From Gammaproteobacteria bacterium (GTDB taxonomy: Bacteria; Pseudomonadota; Gammaproteobacteria; Pseudomonadales; Azotimanducaceae), in the NCBI GenBank assembly GCA_026708185.1, contig JAPOVK010000027.1:1-64000 (forward strand): a stretch of 64,000 nucleotides of DNA, written 5' to 3'. Position numbers and translations under genes: made by a program. The notes beneath the pieces are model-generated. The model made no database searches. It saw only the letters and a list, made by a program, of their open reading frames with translations, and was not told where the DNA came from. Positions 1 to 9,682 of the stretch are shown in pieces. The first letter of the stretch is position 1. Every line of letters starts with the position of its first letter.

Positions 1-514
1 GCGCCGTCGGGCCTGCCGCTTGCTTGTGTACCGAGGACGACGTTTCCCTTGCACGGGCGTCACCGTTGTGGTCCTGCACTCGGGGAAACAGCCTACGCCG
101 AACTACTGTATATGTCAACAGTATTTTGCCTTCGGCGACATCCACGGCTCCGGCCCCCAGTTCAAACATCGCCCTATTCAAGCGGGTCCAGCCGGGGCAC
201 GGCGTGCCGATGCCACTCGGTCCTGCGCCATTGGACCGCCGGCCGTTTTCGAAAAGGGCGATGTTCTGATCGTGGCCGATCCGTCCGACTGGCGACGAAA
301 TGGGCGATGTTCCTTCCAGTGCGGGTATTGCGCCGCGTGGGCCCGCGCGACGACGTCAAGCGACGCTCGGACGCAGGCAGATGCCGCCTCCTCCGGCCCG
401 CGTCGTTGATCGGCACCGGCGTCCGCGCGTGGCACGCCGCCGAAAGGGCTGTCCACGCTTTGTCCATCGCGCCGGTCCTCCGCAACCCTGACGCGGTGGG
501 CAAAGGGTGGGCAA

Positions 515-544
515 CCCCTCGCCGACGTTGAAAAGGGCGATGTT
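515..544 (+). repeat. 30-bp direct repeat CCCCTCGCCGACGTTGAAAAGGGCGATGTT, copy 1
   Basis: Identical 30 nt at 515-544 and 738-767; shorter related cores near 251-266 and 296-312, and inverted near 164-176. Confidence 0.9.
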
Positions 545-577
545 TCGTACCCCGGTCAGTGTTGTTGCCCGTCCCTC

Positions 578-735
578 TCACGGAGCCGTTTCACCGCGGT
601 CTGCGGATGAGGTGGTGGCGTTGACCGGCAGCGGCTCGTACCGCAGCTCTCCGCGGTCGGGCCAGCGCACCGTGACCTGGCGTGGCCAAACGGACGTTCC
701 CAGGCCGAAGACCACGCAGCGGTCGTGCGCCGAAG
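578..735 (-). pseudogene. C-terminal relic resembling an ASPIC/UnbV (CRTAC1-like) domain
   Basis: Minus frame reads DRCVVFGLGTSVWPRQVTVRWPDRGELRYEPLPVN, similar to the family pattern FGLG...V.V.WPDG; no upstream domain present. Confidence 0.5.
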
Positions 736-737
736 CG

Positions 738-767
738 CCCCTCGCCGACGTTGAAAAGGGCGATGTT
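738..767 (+). repeat. 30-bp direct repeat CCCCTCGCCGACGTTGAAAAGGGCGATGTT, copy 2
   Basis: Exact match to 515-544. Confidence 0.9.
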
Positions 768-870
768 CCGTGCTTACCGTCGGTGCGTACTCGGCAGGTT
801 CCGATCCCGGGTTGGTCCATGCAGACCCGTGTGCCGACCTCGCCGCCTGGTTGTCCCCGTGGGCAGGGCC

Positions 871-1046
871 AAGTGTTCGAGACCCGGCTGCGAGAACCAC
901 ATCGAGACGCAAGGACGTTCTCCCGTATGCCCCGGCAGCGCCACAAGCACCTCAAGAGCGCCAAGATGCGCGAGCGTCTCAGCGAGGAGTCCGCCGCCGA
1001 ACGCGCGATGTGGGCATCCTCCCCGAACCGAACTGCCTGCGCCTGA
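871..1046 (+). pseudogene. Possible frameshifted zinc-finger-like small protein relic
   Basis: KCSRPGCENHIETQGRSPVC in one plus frame, continuing as RQRHKHLKSAKMRERLSEE in another. Confidence 0.3.
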
Positions 1047-1083
1047 TCCGCGCCCTCGGCGGCCGAGACGCAACGAGGACTGG

Positions 1084-2727
1084 CTACTCGGCGAAGCGAG
1101 CCGGCGCGCGCGAGTTCTCCGCGCGGGTCTTGACGTCGATCAGCACCGTCTTGCCCTCGGCGTTCTGGCGCATCGCCGAGGCGAGCGCCGGTGCCATCTC
1201 GGCCGCCTGGGTCACGTGGATGCCCTCCGCGCCCATGGCCTTGGCGAGGCCCGCGTAGTCGCCCTGCATGTGCGAGACGCCGAACTGCTCGCGAGCCGTG
1301 GGGAAACCGCCCGGATAGGTCGCCATGATGCCGTTGTTGAGCACGATGGTGGTGATCGGGATCCCGGCGCGGGCGGAGGTCTCGATGTCGAGACCGGACA
1401 TCCCGAAGGCACCGTCGCCCATCAGGTTGACGCACATGCGCTCCGGGGCCGCCATCTTCGCCCCGATCATCAGCGGGATGGAGAAGCCCAGGTGCGTGGT
1501 CTTGCCCCAGCCAACGTAGCTGTGCGGTGTCGTCGCGCGATAGAACGGCACGATCTGGTCCCGGGGCGCGCCCGCGTCGTGGGTGACGACGCTGTTCTCG
1601 TTGTCGAGGACCTCGTTCATTTCGTGGATGACCCGATACGGCGAAAGCGGTCCGTCGTCGTTCGTCAGGTACGGACGCCAACGGGCGAGCCAGGTGTCCC
1701 GGGCCTCCTTGACGCGGGCCTGGACGCCGGTGTCGCGACCGTCCTCGCCGATGAGGCCCTTGACGGCGTCGATCAAGGCGCTAAGCGTCAGCTTGGCGTC
1801 GCCCACGAGGCCGATGTCCGCGGCGGTGTCCTTGTTGACCTCCTCGTCGGCGATGACCGCGTGAATGAGGAACTTGTCGTGCGAGAAGCGCTGGCCGTAA
1901 GGGGTCGCGGTCAGCGAGGTCCCCACGGCGAGCAGGACGTCGCAGTCGTCGAGCCACTGCCGCGCCGGACCGGCCACCGTCGATCCCCCGGCACCCACCG
2001 ACAGTGGATGCCGTTCATCGAACGCGGACTTGCCGGGCATCGACGTGTAGACCGGGACGTCGAGCAGTTCGGCGAGGGTCCGCAACTCCTCGCAGGCGTC
2101 CGCGGACATGACGCCCGCCCCGGCCCAGATCAACGGCTCGGTGGCATCGACAAGGTGCTTGGCGGCGTCGGCGACCGCACCTGCCGAGGGCGCGTACTCG
2201 GCCGCCGTCGGCGAAACATACTTCGGGGCGTTGTCGGGAATGGGCGCCGCGCAGACGTCTCCCGGCATCTCCACCAGGACGGGGCCCGGACGGCCGGTGC
2301 GCAGCGCGTGGAAGGCTCGGCGCATGACATTGCCCGTCTGATCCGGGCGCGTGATGACCTCGACGCGCTTGAGTACTGGTTCCCACGTCTTGCCGGCGAA
2401 GAAGTTCGGCCGCACGAATAGCATGTCTAGGGAATTGCCGCCCGGCAGCGCCAGGATCGGCACGTTGTCGGCATTCGCCTGCGCGAGGCCACCGAGAGAG
2501 TTTTCCGCCCCGGCCTGCGACTGCACGGCGACGACGCCGAAGCGCTTGCGGTCCGAGAGCCTGGAGTAGCCGTCCGCAGCCATCACCGCACCGCGCTCGT
2601 GGCGGAAAGCCACTGGGCGGATCCCTTCCTTGGCGACCGCCTCGATGAGCGGGTTGGACGGGTAGCAGGACATCCACGTCACGCCCTCGTCCTTGAGGAT
2701 GCGGGCGACGTATTCAACGCTGTTCAT
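1084..2727 (-). CDS. Thiamine pyrophosphate-dependent enzyme, acetolactate synthase-like
   Basis: ORF MNSVEYVARILKDEGVTWMSCYPSNPLIEAV...; TPP enzyme architecture including LMGDGAFGMSGLDIETSARAGIPITTIVLNN. Confidence 0.88.
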   Translation of the reverse strand: MNSVEYVARILKDEGVTWMSCYPSNPLIEAVAKEGIRPVAFRHERGAVMAADGYSRLSDRKRFGVVAVQSQAGAENSLGGLAQANADNVPILALPGGNSLDMLFVRPNFFAGKTWEPVLKRVEVITRPDQTGNVMRRAFHALRTGRPGPVLVEMPGDVCAAPIPDNAPKYVSPTAAEYAPSAGAVADAAKHLVDATEPLIWAGAGVMSADACEELRTLAELLDVPVYTSMPGKSAFDERHPLSVGAGGSTVAGPARQWLDDCDVLLAVGTSLTATPYGQRFSHDKFLIHAVIADEEVNKDTAADIGLVGDAKLTLSALIDAVKGLIGEDGRDTGVQARVKEARDTWLARWRPYLTNDDGPLSPYRVIHEMNEVLDNENSVVTHDAGAPRDQIVPFYRATTPHSYVGWGKTTHLGFSIPLMIGAKMAAPERMCVNLMGDGAFGMSGLDIETSARAGIPITTIVLNNGIMATYPGGFPTAREQFGVSHMQGDYAGLAKAMGAEGIHVTQAAEMAPALASAMRQNAEGKTVLIDVKTRAENSRAPARFAE

Positions 2728-2824
2728 CGGGCGGCTCCGGTTGAGGCACAAAGCGCCGAATGGTACTCGATCCGTTGCCGGCTCCGTTCGTCCCTCCACC
2801 CCAAGCACCGAGTACCATGACGCG

Positions 2825-3700
2825 ATGCTCGACGACGAGGCTTGGCTGGTGCTGCGCAAGGCCCGGGAGCGGCGCGACCTGCGCACGCTCGAGTTGGTGC
2901 TGAGCGCGCGCGGGATCGAGAGCCGGGTCACCTACGACGCTGGCGTCTGGCACCTGCTCGTGGGCGCCGACGACCTCCTCGACGCCAATCGCGAGCTCGT
3001 CGCCTACGACCGCGAGAACGTCCCTGCGCCGCCGGTCGCCATGCCTGCCGTGATCGACAACGGCTACGTGGGCGTGGCCGCCTACCTGGCTGCCATCTGG
3101 CTGGTGATGTTCTGTGACGCGAATGCCGCTTTCGGCTGGGACTGGCACGGAAACGGCCGCCTCCAGGCGGGCGCGGTCGCCTCCGGCGAGGTCTGGCGCC
3201 TAGCGACCGCGCTGACGCTGCACGCCGACATTGGACACATCGCCGCCAACTCCCTGTTCGGGGGCCTGTTCGGCGTTCTCGTCGGGCGCTACTTCGGCTC
3301 GGGCCTAGGCTGGCTGTGCATCCTCCTCGGCGGCATCCTCGGCAACGCGCTCAACGTCATCGTCCGCCACGAGGATTTCAGTTCCATCGGCGCGTCCACG
3401 GCCACCTTCGCAGCCGTCGGTCTCACGGCCGCCTTCGCCTGGCGCACGGGCTACTTCCGACACCTGACCTGGCAGCGCGGGTTCGCGCCGGTCTTCGCCG
3501 CCATCGCGTTCTTCGCCTACACCGGGATCGGCAACGAACGCACGGACGTCGTCGCCCACATCACCGGTCTCGTCGCCGGCTTCTGTCTCGGCCTCGGCGT
3601 CGCGAAGACGCGGCTGCAACTCGCCGGGGCCCGCGCCCAGCGCTTCTTCGCGGCCACCGCCGTAGCGCTCGTCGTCCTCGCCTGGCTAGCCGCGAACTGA
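2825..3700 (+). CDS. Rhomboid family intramembrane serine protease
   Basis: HADIGHIAANSLFGGLFG, GASTATFA catalytic Ser motif and C-terminal TM His (VAHITGLVAGF). Confidence 0.88.
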   Translation: MLDDEAWLVLRKARERRDLRTLELVLSARGIESRVTYDAGVWHLLVGADDLLDANRELVAYDRENVPAPPVAMPAVIDNGYVGVAAYLAAIWLVMFCDANAAFGWDWHGNGRLQAGAVASGEVWRLATALTLHADIGHIAANSLFGGLFGVLVGRYFGSGLGWLCILLGGILGNALNVIVRHEDFSSIGASTATFAAVGLTAAFAWRTGYFRHLTWQRGFAPVFAAIAFFAYTGIGNERTDVVAHITGLVAGFCLGLGVAKTRLQLAGARAQRFFAATAVALVVLAWLAAN

Positions 3701-3719
3701 GCCGGCCGTCGCGGCGCGC

Positions 3720-4661
3720 CTAAGTCGCACGCCAGCGATCCAGGATCACCGCCAGGATGATCACCGCTCCGGTCGTCACCCGCTTCGTGGGTTCCGTGAT
3801 CCCGATCTGGGCGAGGCCGATCTGCAGCACGGAGACGATCAGGACGCCGACGAACGCCCCCATGACCGACCCCCGCCCGCCCATCAAGCTGGTGCCGCCG
3901 ATCACCGCCGCGGCGATGGCCGAGAGTTCCAGGCCGATGCCGGCATTGGGATCCGCGGACCCGAGGTAGGACGAACTCATGAGCCCACCGAGTCCGGCGA
4001 GGGCTCCGGAGATGACCAGTACCGTGCAGCGGACCTGTCTCGGATCGATTCCCGAGACGGCCGCCGCGCTCTCGTTGCTGCCCACGGCGACGATCTGGCG
4101 GCCGAAGACCGTCGACTTCAGCAGGAACTCGAACGCGATCACGAGCAGCAACGCCGCCATGAACGACGCCGACATGCCCAGGCCGTCGATCGGCAGCGCG
4201 AAGGCCTGGATCTTCGCGCCCATGTAGACGGTCTGCGAATCGGTCACCAGGTACGCGAGGCCGCGCGCGACCTCCAGCATGCCGAGGGTGACAATGAAGA
4301 TCGGCAGCCGCAGGTACGCGCCCAACGACCCGTTGGCAAAACCGGCGAGCGCCCCGGTCAAGATGCCCACGAGGGCGGCGAGGGGCACCGGCAACCCGAA
4401 CAACACGACACAAGCGCCGATCACCCCGGCGCTGAGCGCAAGGACGGAACCGACAGAGAGGTCGATCGCCCCGGAGATCAGCACCAGCGTCATGCCGATG
4501 GCGACGACCGTCAGCGCGGGCAACTGGTTGAGCAACGTCGACAGCGTCGTGACAGAGAAGAACCGCTCGGACGCGAAGCCGAAGAAGGCCACGATCGCGA
4601 CCAGGGACAGCAGGATCAGGTTCTCCCCGAAGAAGCGGTACAGGCGCGCCGATCTAGCCAC
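3720..4661 (-). CDS. Sugar ABC transporter permease, RbsC-like
   Basis: Hydrophobic ORF with ISGAIDLSVGSVLALS typical of the BPD_transp_2 family; next to ATPase and binding protein. Confidence 0.92.
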   Translation of the reverse strand: MARSARLYRFFGENLILLSLVAIVAFFGFASERFFSVTTLSTLLNQLPALTVVAIGMTLVLISGAIDLSVGSVLALSAGVIGACVVLFGLPVPLAALVGILTGALAGFANGSLGAYLRLPIFIVTLGMLEVARGLAYLVTDSQTVYMGAKIQAFALPIDGLGMSASFMAALLLVIAFEFLLKSTVFGRQIVAVGSNESAAAVSGIDPRQVRCTVLVISGALAGLGGLMSSSYLGSADPNAGIGLELSAIAAAVIGGTSLMGGRGSVMGAFVGVLIVSVLQIGLAQIGITEPTKRVTTGAVIILAVILDRWRAT

Positions 4662-4670
4662 GGCAGTGCC

Positions 4671-6200
4671 TCACTTGCGGATGTCCGCCAGGCGCGTTGC
4701 ACCCGAGTCGTACGCGCTGAACGCAGCCGCCAGGATGTCCTCCTGGCGCCACGTGCTGCGGTGGAACTCGGCGACGAGCTTGCGGTTCGACAGCACCAGG
4801 ATCCGATCGCAAAGACTGCACAGCTCCTCCAGTTCGCTGGAGACTGCGACGATGGCAACCCCGGAGTCGCGCAGGCTCACAAGCTCCTCGTGGATGGCGA
4901 GCTTGGCGGCGACATCGACACCGCGCGTCGGCTCGTCGAGCAGCAGCAAGCGCGACTCGCAGTGCAGCCAGCGGGCCAACATCAACCGTTGCTGATTGCC
5001 GCCGCTGAGTTCCCGAATCCTCTGTCCGATGCCCGTGCTCGCCACCCGCAGGTTCGCAATCAGCTTGGATACCGCCGGCGTCTCCCGCGCGCGGACGACG
5101 CGCCCCGCCCGGTCCGCCACGCGCTTAAGCCCCGCGATGGTCACGTTGAATGCAAGGTCGCGGTCCCGGAAGATCCCGTCCCTGGCCCGGTCCTCGGCCA
5201 CGTATCCGACGCCGCAGCGGATGGCCTGGCGCGCGTTTCGGATCTCAGTCGCCTCGCCTGGCCCCTGGATCGTTACCGACCCGCCGAGTCGCCGGTCGAT
5301 GCCGAACACCGCGTTCAGCAGTTCCGTCCTGCCCGACCCGGCGAGGCCGGCGATGCCGAGGATTTCACCCCGCCGACAGTCGAAGCTGATCGGACGGGGG
5401 AGCGCCGCTGAACGCAGATCCTTGACGCTCAAACGCACCGGGCGCGCGTCCTCGATCGATCGCGGCCGGGCGTCGAAGTCCGCATCGGCACCGGCCATCT
5501 CGCGGATCAGCGTCTGCTCGCGGAGTGCATGGCTTAACTCCGTCAGGCGGACCTCGCCGTCGCGGAGCACCGACACGCGGTCGCACACGGCCAGGACATC
5601 GCGCAGGCGGTGCGAGATGTAGATCACCGCGACCCCGCGTTGCGCCTCCTCGCGCAGGATTGCGTGCAGCCGATCCGACTGCGGCGCGGTCAAGGCCGAG
5701 GTCGGTTCGTCCAGGATCAGCAGTTTCGGGTCGGTTGCCAGCGCCCTCGCGATCTCGACAAGCTGTTTCTCAGCAAGGCTCAAGCGCCCCACGCGCACCT
5801 CGGGGCTCGCATCGAGGCCGACGGTCCGCAGAACACGCGCCGCCTGCTCGTGCGCCGCCTTCCGCCTGATCCGCGCGAGACCCGAGGTCGCCGTGTGCAG
5901 CAGGATGTTCTCGGCGATGGACAGGTCGTCGACGAGACTCAGTTCCTGGGCACAGATCGCAACACCGGCCTGGAGGGACTCCGCCGGTGCGCCGGGCCGG
6001 TACGGTCGGCCGTCCAGCAACAGGTCTCCGGAGTCCGCGCGCTCGAGCCCGACGATGATTTTGGCGAGCGTCGACTTGCCGGCGCCGTTCTCGCCCACCA
6101 GCCCGTGGATGTTGCCAGCGGGAATCTCGAGGTCCACGTCCCGCAGGACGGGGGTCGCGAACGACTTGCCGATCCGCCTCGCGGCAATCCTCGGCGTCAC
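4671..6200 (-). CDS. Sugar ABC transporter ATP-binding protein, RbsA/MglA-like
   Basis: Two ABC domains: GENGAGKSTLAKI, LSLAEKQLVEIARAL, ILDEPTSAL and LSGGNQQRLMLARWL, LLDEPTRGVDV. Confidence 0.95.
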   Translation of the reverse strand: MTPRIAARRIGKSFATPVLRDVDLEIPAGNIHGLVGENGAGKSTLAKIIVGLERADSGDLLLDGRPYRPGAPAESLQAGVAICAQELSLVDDLSIAENILLHTATSGLARIRRKAAHEQAARVLRTVGLDASPEVRVGRLSLAEKQLVEIARALATDPKLLILDEPTSALTAPQSDRLHAILREEAQRGVAVIYISHRLRDVLAVCDRVSVLRDGEVRLTELSHALREQTLIREMAGADADFDARPRSIEDARPVRLSVKDLRSAALPRPISFDCRRGEILGIAGLAGSGRTELLNAVFGIDRRLGGSVTIQGPGEATEIRNARQAIRCGVGYVAEDRARDGIFRDRDLAFNVTIAGLKRVADRAGRVVRARETPAVSKLIANLRVASTGIGQRIRELSGGNQQRLMLARWLHCESRLLLLDEPTRGVDVAAKLAIHEELVSLRDSGVAIVAVSSELEELCSLCDRILVLSNRKLVAEFHRSTWRQEDILAAAFSAYDSGATRLADIRK

Positions 6201-7271
6201 TTAACCCGCCGGGGGTTCGCTCTCGGATGGGAGGTCGGCCCGGGTGATCACAACGGTCGGCGTCTCGCGGTCCGCGACAACCGTATCGCCCGCAATCATG
6301 TCGAGGGCCAACTCGATCCCGTTGACCGCGAATCGGTCGCCGTACTGCTCGACCGTGGCGAGTATCCGCCCATCTGTGAGCAGCGGGTGGACGGCCGAGA
6401 TGTTGTCGAAGCCGACGATGGTGACCTCGTGGTCCAGTTCGGCGAAGGACACCGCGGACGCAGCGCCCAAGGCCATGTTGTCGTTCGCTGCAAGGACGAC
6501 CTGTACCTCCGGGTGGCGGACGAGAATCGCCGCGGTCACTTCCGCCGCCTTGGTCTGGTCCCACTGCGCGCTCTGCATGGTCAGCAACGTCGCACCTGCG
6601 TCGGCGATCGCCTCGGTGAACCCGAGCCTGCGCTCGATCGCGTTGTGGGCGCTCGTCACACCTTCTAGGACGACGACGTTCGCGCCCTCGGGATACCGTT
6701 CCAGCGCAACCAGGGCTGCCGCCTTGGCGCCCTTGCGGTTGTCCGGGCCGATGAAGGGAATCGCCAAATCGTACTCGGCGAGCACGTCGCGATCGAGCTG
6801 GTTGTCGATATTCACCACCTCGATTCCGCCCGACCGGGCTCGCGCCAAGGCCGGCACCAGCGCTTTCGAGTCAGCCGGGGCGATGACGATGGCATCGACG
6901 CCCAGGGCGATCATCTGGTCCACCAGCGCCACCTGCTGCGCCAGGTCGCTCTCGTTCTTGATGCCGTTGACGATGAGTTCATAGGTGTCGGGACGCTCGT
7001 CCTGGTGGCGTTCCGCCGCCGCGGCCATCGTCACGAAGAACTCGTTGGCGAGCGACTTCATGATGAGCGCCACCGTGGGTTTGGCGGGCTCCTCGGTGGC
7101 GGGACTGCAGGCCCCGAGGGCGACCAGGATCGACAGGAGCGCGGCACCGCCGAGGCGTTTTGCGTAACCCAGGTACGCGGGCCTCCCGGCCCGCAATGGA
7201 CCCTGTCCGACGCCGGAATGCGGACGCGAACGGCAAGCCATTCGTGGACGTCCGCGTACGGTGACCCTCAT
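6201..7271 (-). CDS. Sugar ABC transporter substrate-binding lipoprotein, RbsB-like
   Basis: Lipobox LVALGAC then PTVALIMKSLANEFFVTMAAAAE; start overlaps the upstream gene stop (ATGA). Confidence 0.88.
   Translation of the reverse strand: MRVTVRGRPRMACRSRPHSGVGQGPLRAGRPAYLGYAKRLGGAALLSILVALGACSPATEEPAKPTVALIMKSLANEFFVTMAAAAERHQDERPDTYELIVNGIKNESDLAQQVALVDQMIALGVDAIVIAPADSKALVPALARARSGGIEVVNIDNQLDRDVLAEYDLAIPFIGPDNRKGAKAAALVALERYPEGANVVVLEGVTSAHNAIERRLGFTEAIADAGATLLTMQSAQWDQTKAAEVTAAILVRHPEVQVVLAANDNMALGAASAVSFAELDHEVTIVGFDNISAVHPLLTDGRILATVEQYGDRFAVNGIELALDMIAGDTVVADRETPTVVITRADLPSESEPPAG
7171..7226. repeat. Hairpin repeat element copy A (AGGTACGCGGGCCTCCCGGCCC ... ACGCCGGAATGCGGACG)
   Basis: Perfect GCGGGCC-TCCC-GGCCCGC hairpin; both boxes recur at 13008-13063, first box also at 48910-48930. 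Confidence 0.8.
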
Positions 7272-8554
7272 GGTGCGGCCCGGGGGATGACCCACCCGTC
7301 GCTGCCGACCTTGCCGCCGATCTCGTCCGCGACCACCCGGTCGACGATCGCGATCCCGGTCGCCGCCATCGCATCGAAGTTGTCGACGCCATTGGCAACC
7401 GGGAAACCCTTGCGCGTGCGGTGGATGTTGTAGCGGTCCGAGAACTGCTGGCCGAACACCTCTTCGATCCCCGCCTTGCCGTCCATGAAGCCAAGCAGGC
7501 CACCCCAGGTCGCCGCCGGGTTGTCCGAATCCCAGCCGGCGAGCACGGCGATCTTGACCGTTTCCTGGTAGTCGCCCTCGCCGTAGAGCAGGCTGACGAC
7601 GCTTGCGGCGAAGTTGATCCCGGAGGCGAAGCAACCGTTGCAGAAGACGTTGCGCGACGTCATGTCGTAGCCATCGGCCTGGTCCACCTGGTAGCGCTGG
7701 TACACCTCGTCGCGGGCCTGCTCCCAGGGCACGCCCGCCTCGTAGCGACCCTTGACGAAGTCGTACATCTTCGCGGTGGTCGATCCATCCGGCAGATGCG
7801 CCCGTGCCGCGGCAGCCATCGACTGGACCTGGTCTTTCCTTGAGCTCGCCGGATCAGCGCTAGCCGCGAGGGCGTACATCACCACGTAGAACTCGGATGC
7901 CAGCGCCGCTTCGCCGCTCGCGGTGGTCGCGATGGGCAGCTTGGCCATGGCGAGCGCGATGTCCGGCCGACCCGGCGCGTAGAGCCCGAAGATCTCCGTG
8001 GTCAGTTGCGCATCGATCATCTCGTAGAACTCGTTGTTGGCCGGATCGCTTGTCGCGGGCGGGACCATGCCGTCGAGCATCAGGTCGTGGGCGCGCTGGT
8101 TGGACACCCAAAGGAAGTTCTCGCGTTCGTTCTCGTCGTAGATGTGGGCAAGCCAGCCGGCCCTGATCTGCTCGCCCGTCAACCGGGTGGTCGCGTTCGC
8201 CGCCAGCAGGTGCTGGTACATGTACTCGATGTCCGTGTCGTCGTCGGCCCCCCAGATCTCGTTCGGCGCCCGACGAATCCAATCGATGTTGCGCGACAGT
8301 CCCGACCGGCCGCCCCAGGCGTTCGGCTGGTCCTCCCCGCCCCAGTCCTCCCGGGTATAGAACACGCCGGCATCGCCTTCGCCGCCGATCTTGTCCATCT
8401 CCGTGATGATGCCCGTCCAATTGGCGATGCATTGACCCAGCCAGAAGCCATGCAGCTTTTCCGCGTAGTCCGACTTGGAGAGGGTCAGGTCGTCCGCGTG
8501 CGCCATCGACGCGCAGAGCGCCACGAGCATGAGAGAGGAGAGGAGCCGTCGCAT
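7268..8554 (-). CDS. Secreted ADP-ribosylglycohydrolase family protein (DraG-like)
   Basis: Signal peptide MRRLLSSLMLVALCASMAHA; GFWLGQCIANWTG, GADDDTDIEYMY, AGWDSDNPAATWGG motifs. Confidence 0.85.
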   Translation of the reverse strand: MRRLLSSLMLVALCASMAHADDLTLSKSDYAEKLHGFWLGQCIANWTGIITEMDKIGGEGDAGVFYTREDWGGEDQPNAWGGRSGLSRNIDWIRRAPNEIWGADDDTDIEYMYQHLLAANATTRLTGEQIRAGWLAHIYDENERENFLWVSNQRAHDLMLDGMVPPATSDPANNEFYEMIDAQLTTEIFGLYAPGRPDIALAMAKLPIATTASGEAALASEFYVVMYALAASADPASSRKDQVQSMAAAARAHLPDGSTTAKMYDFVKGRYEAGVPWEQARDEVYQRYQVDQADGYDMTSRNVFCNGCFASGINFAASVVSLLYGEGDYQETVKIAVLAGWDSDNPAATWGGLLGFMDGKAGIEEVFGQQFSDRYNIHRTRKGFPVANGVDNFDAMAATGIAIVDRVVADEIGGKVGSDGWVIPRAAP

Positions 8555-8779
8555 GGAGGCATGCCTGTTTGAGGGCGATCCGGCATTATGGCGTAGCCCC
8601 TCGACGAACGGCAACGCACGCTGGTGTTGGTAGGTGGTCTGAGCGCCCACGGCTGGCCCTGCGCTTCGCTCCGCTAGCGCTTACTCGGCCTTCGGCCCAG
8701 CCCCGCCGACGGGCGCTGTGCTCCCTTTGGCGGATGTTCTATGACAGGGCAAGCGCGCAACCGCGGCAAAAGCGATGCG

Positions 8780-9682
8780 CTAGGGTTCACGCTCCAGCGC
8801 TTGGAGTTCGGCTTCTAGGGCCGCCAGACGGGCCTCGGCGTCTCGTCGCGCGGCCTCCGCCTCCTGGCGCGCGGCCTCCGCCTCCCAGCGCGCGGCCTCC
8901 GCCGCCACCGCGGCATCCTCGGCAGAGACACGGGCATCGGTTTCCTCGAGCAAGTCTCGCAGTCGCCCCGTTTCGGGGTGGTGAAGTACCAGGTCCGGCC
9001 CCCGTGAGTAGAGGTAGAGGCCGAGAACAGCGCTCCAGTGGGCTGTCACACCCGCCGGGACGGGTGCTTGATCCGGCCCGAGAGCTCGGGGCGGCACTTG
9101 TCGGTAGCGCCCATCCTCTAGTACCCAGCCGCGCAATCCATCCGGGGCGTCGGTATGCCGGTGGGGATCGAAGAGCCAGAACTCCGGGATGCCGAGGCTT
9201 TCGTAAAGCCTTGGCTTTTCCACCGTGTCACGCGTCACCGAACTCGACGAGATGATCTCCAGGATCAGATCGGGTACGGGCTCCTGCCAGAGCTTGTAGG
9301 ACTTGCGGTCCTCATCCGGTGGCGTGCCCGGCGCATCGACGTCTCCGGCCGTCAGCGACACCAGTATGTCGGGCGCGACCGGTTTCCGGAACCGGTCCGA
9401 ACGCCGCGCATAGAGCCCGCAGTCGCCGGTCACGAGGGCACGGTCGCCATGGATGCGCCTCAGGTACGGCATCAGCAAGGCTGCCGTCGCCAGGCGGACG
9501 CGGTCGTGACGGAGGTTCTCCACGACATGAAGACGGTATAGGAAGCCGTCCCGGTCATACTCGCCGCCCGGGATCGGGTGGGGCGGCGTCGTGGGTATGG
9601 GCGACCGCCGGTTTGCCGGGCCGTCGGCCTTGACCACTTCTTCGAGTTGTGCCATGTCGAAACCGTACCACAGGATTTCCAT
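8780..9682 (-). CDS. Uma2 family endonuclease (DUF820) with C-terminal coiled coil
   Basis: PDLILEIISSSSVTRDTVEKPRLYESLGIPEFWLFDP core; C-terminal EAEAARQEAEAARRDAEARLAALEAEL. Confidence 0.85.
   Translation of the reverse strand: MEILWYGFDMAQLEEVVKADGPANRRSPIPTTPPHPIPGGEYDRDGFLYRLHVVENLRHDRVRLATAALLMPYLRRIHGDRALVTGDCGLYARRSDRFRKPVAPDILVSLTAGDVDAPGTPPDEDRKSYKLWQEPVPDLILEIISSSSVTRDTVEKPRLYESLGIPEFWLFDPHRHTDAPDGLRGWVLEDGRYRQVPPRALGPDQAPVPAGVTAHWSAVLGLYLYSRGPDLVLHHPETGRLRDLLEETDARVSAEDAAVAAEAARWEAEAARQEAEAARRDAEARLAALEAELQALEREP

Noticed and set aside
164-767. CRISPR array
   Set aside because: Repeats are unevenly spaced (about 45 to 234 bp), mostly partial and include an inverted copy; no cas genes
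682-2421. 579-aa plus ORF
   Set aside because: Antisense to the TPP-dependent enzyme; only its first part (zinc-finger-like) might be a relic
8819-8912. Tandem repeat cgcggcctccgcctc... as a mobile or regulatory repeat
   Set aside because: It encodes the EAEAARQEAEAARR coiled-coil tail common in Uma2 proteins
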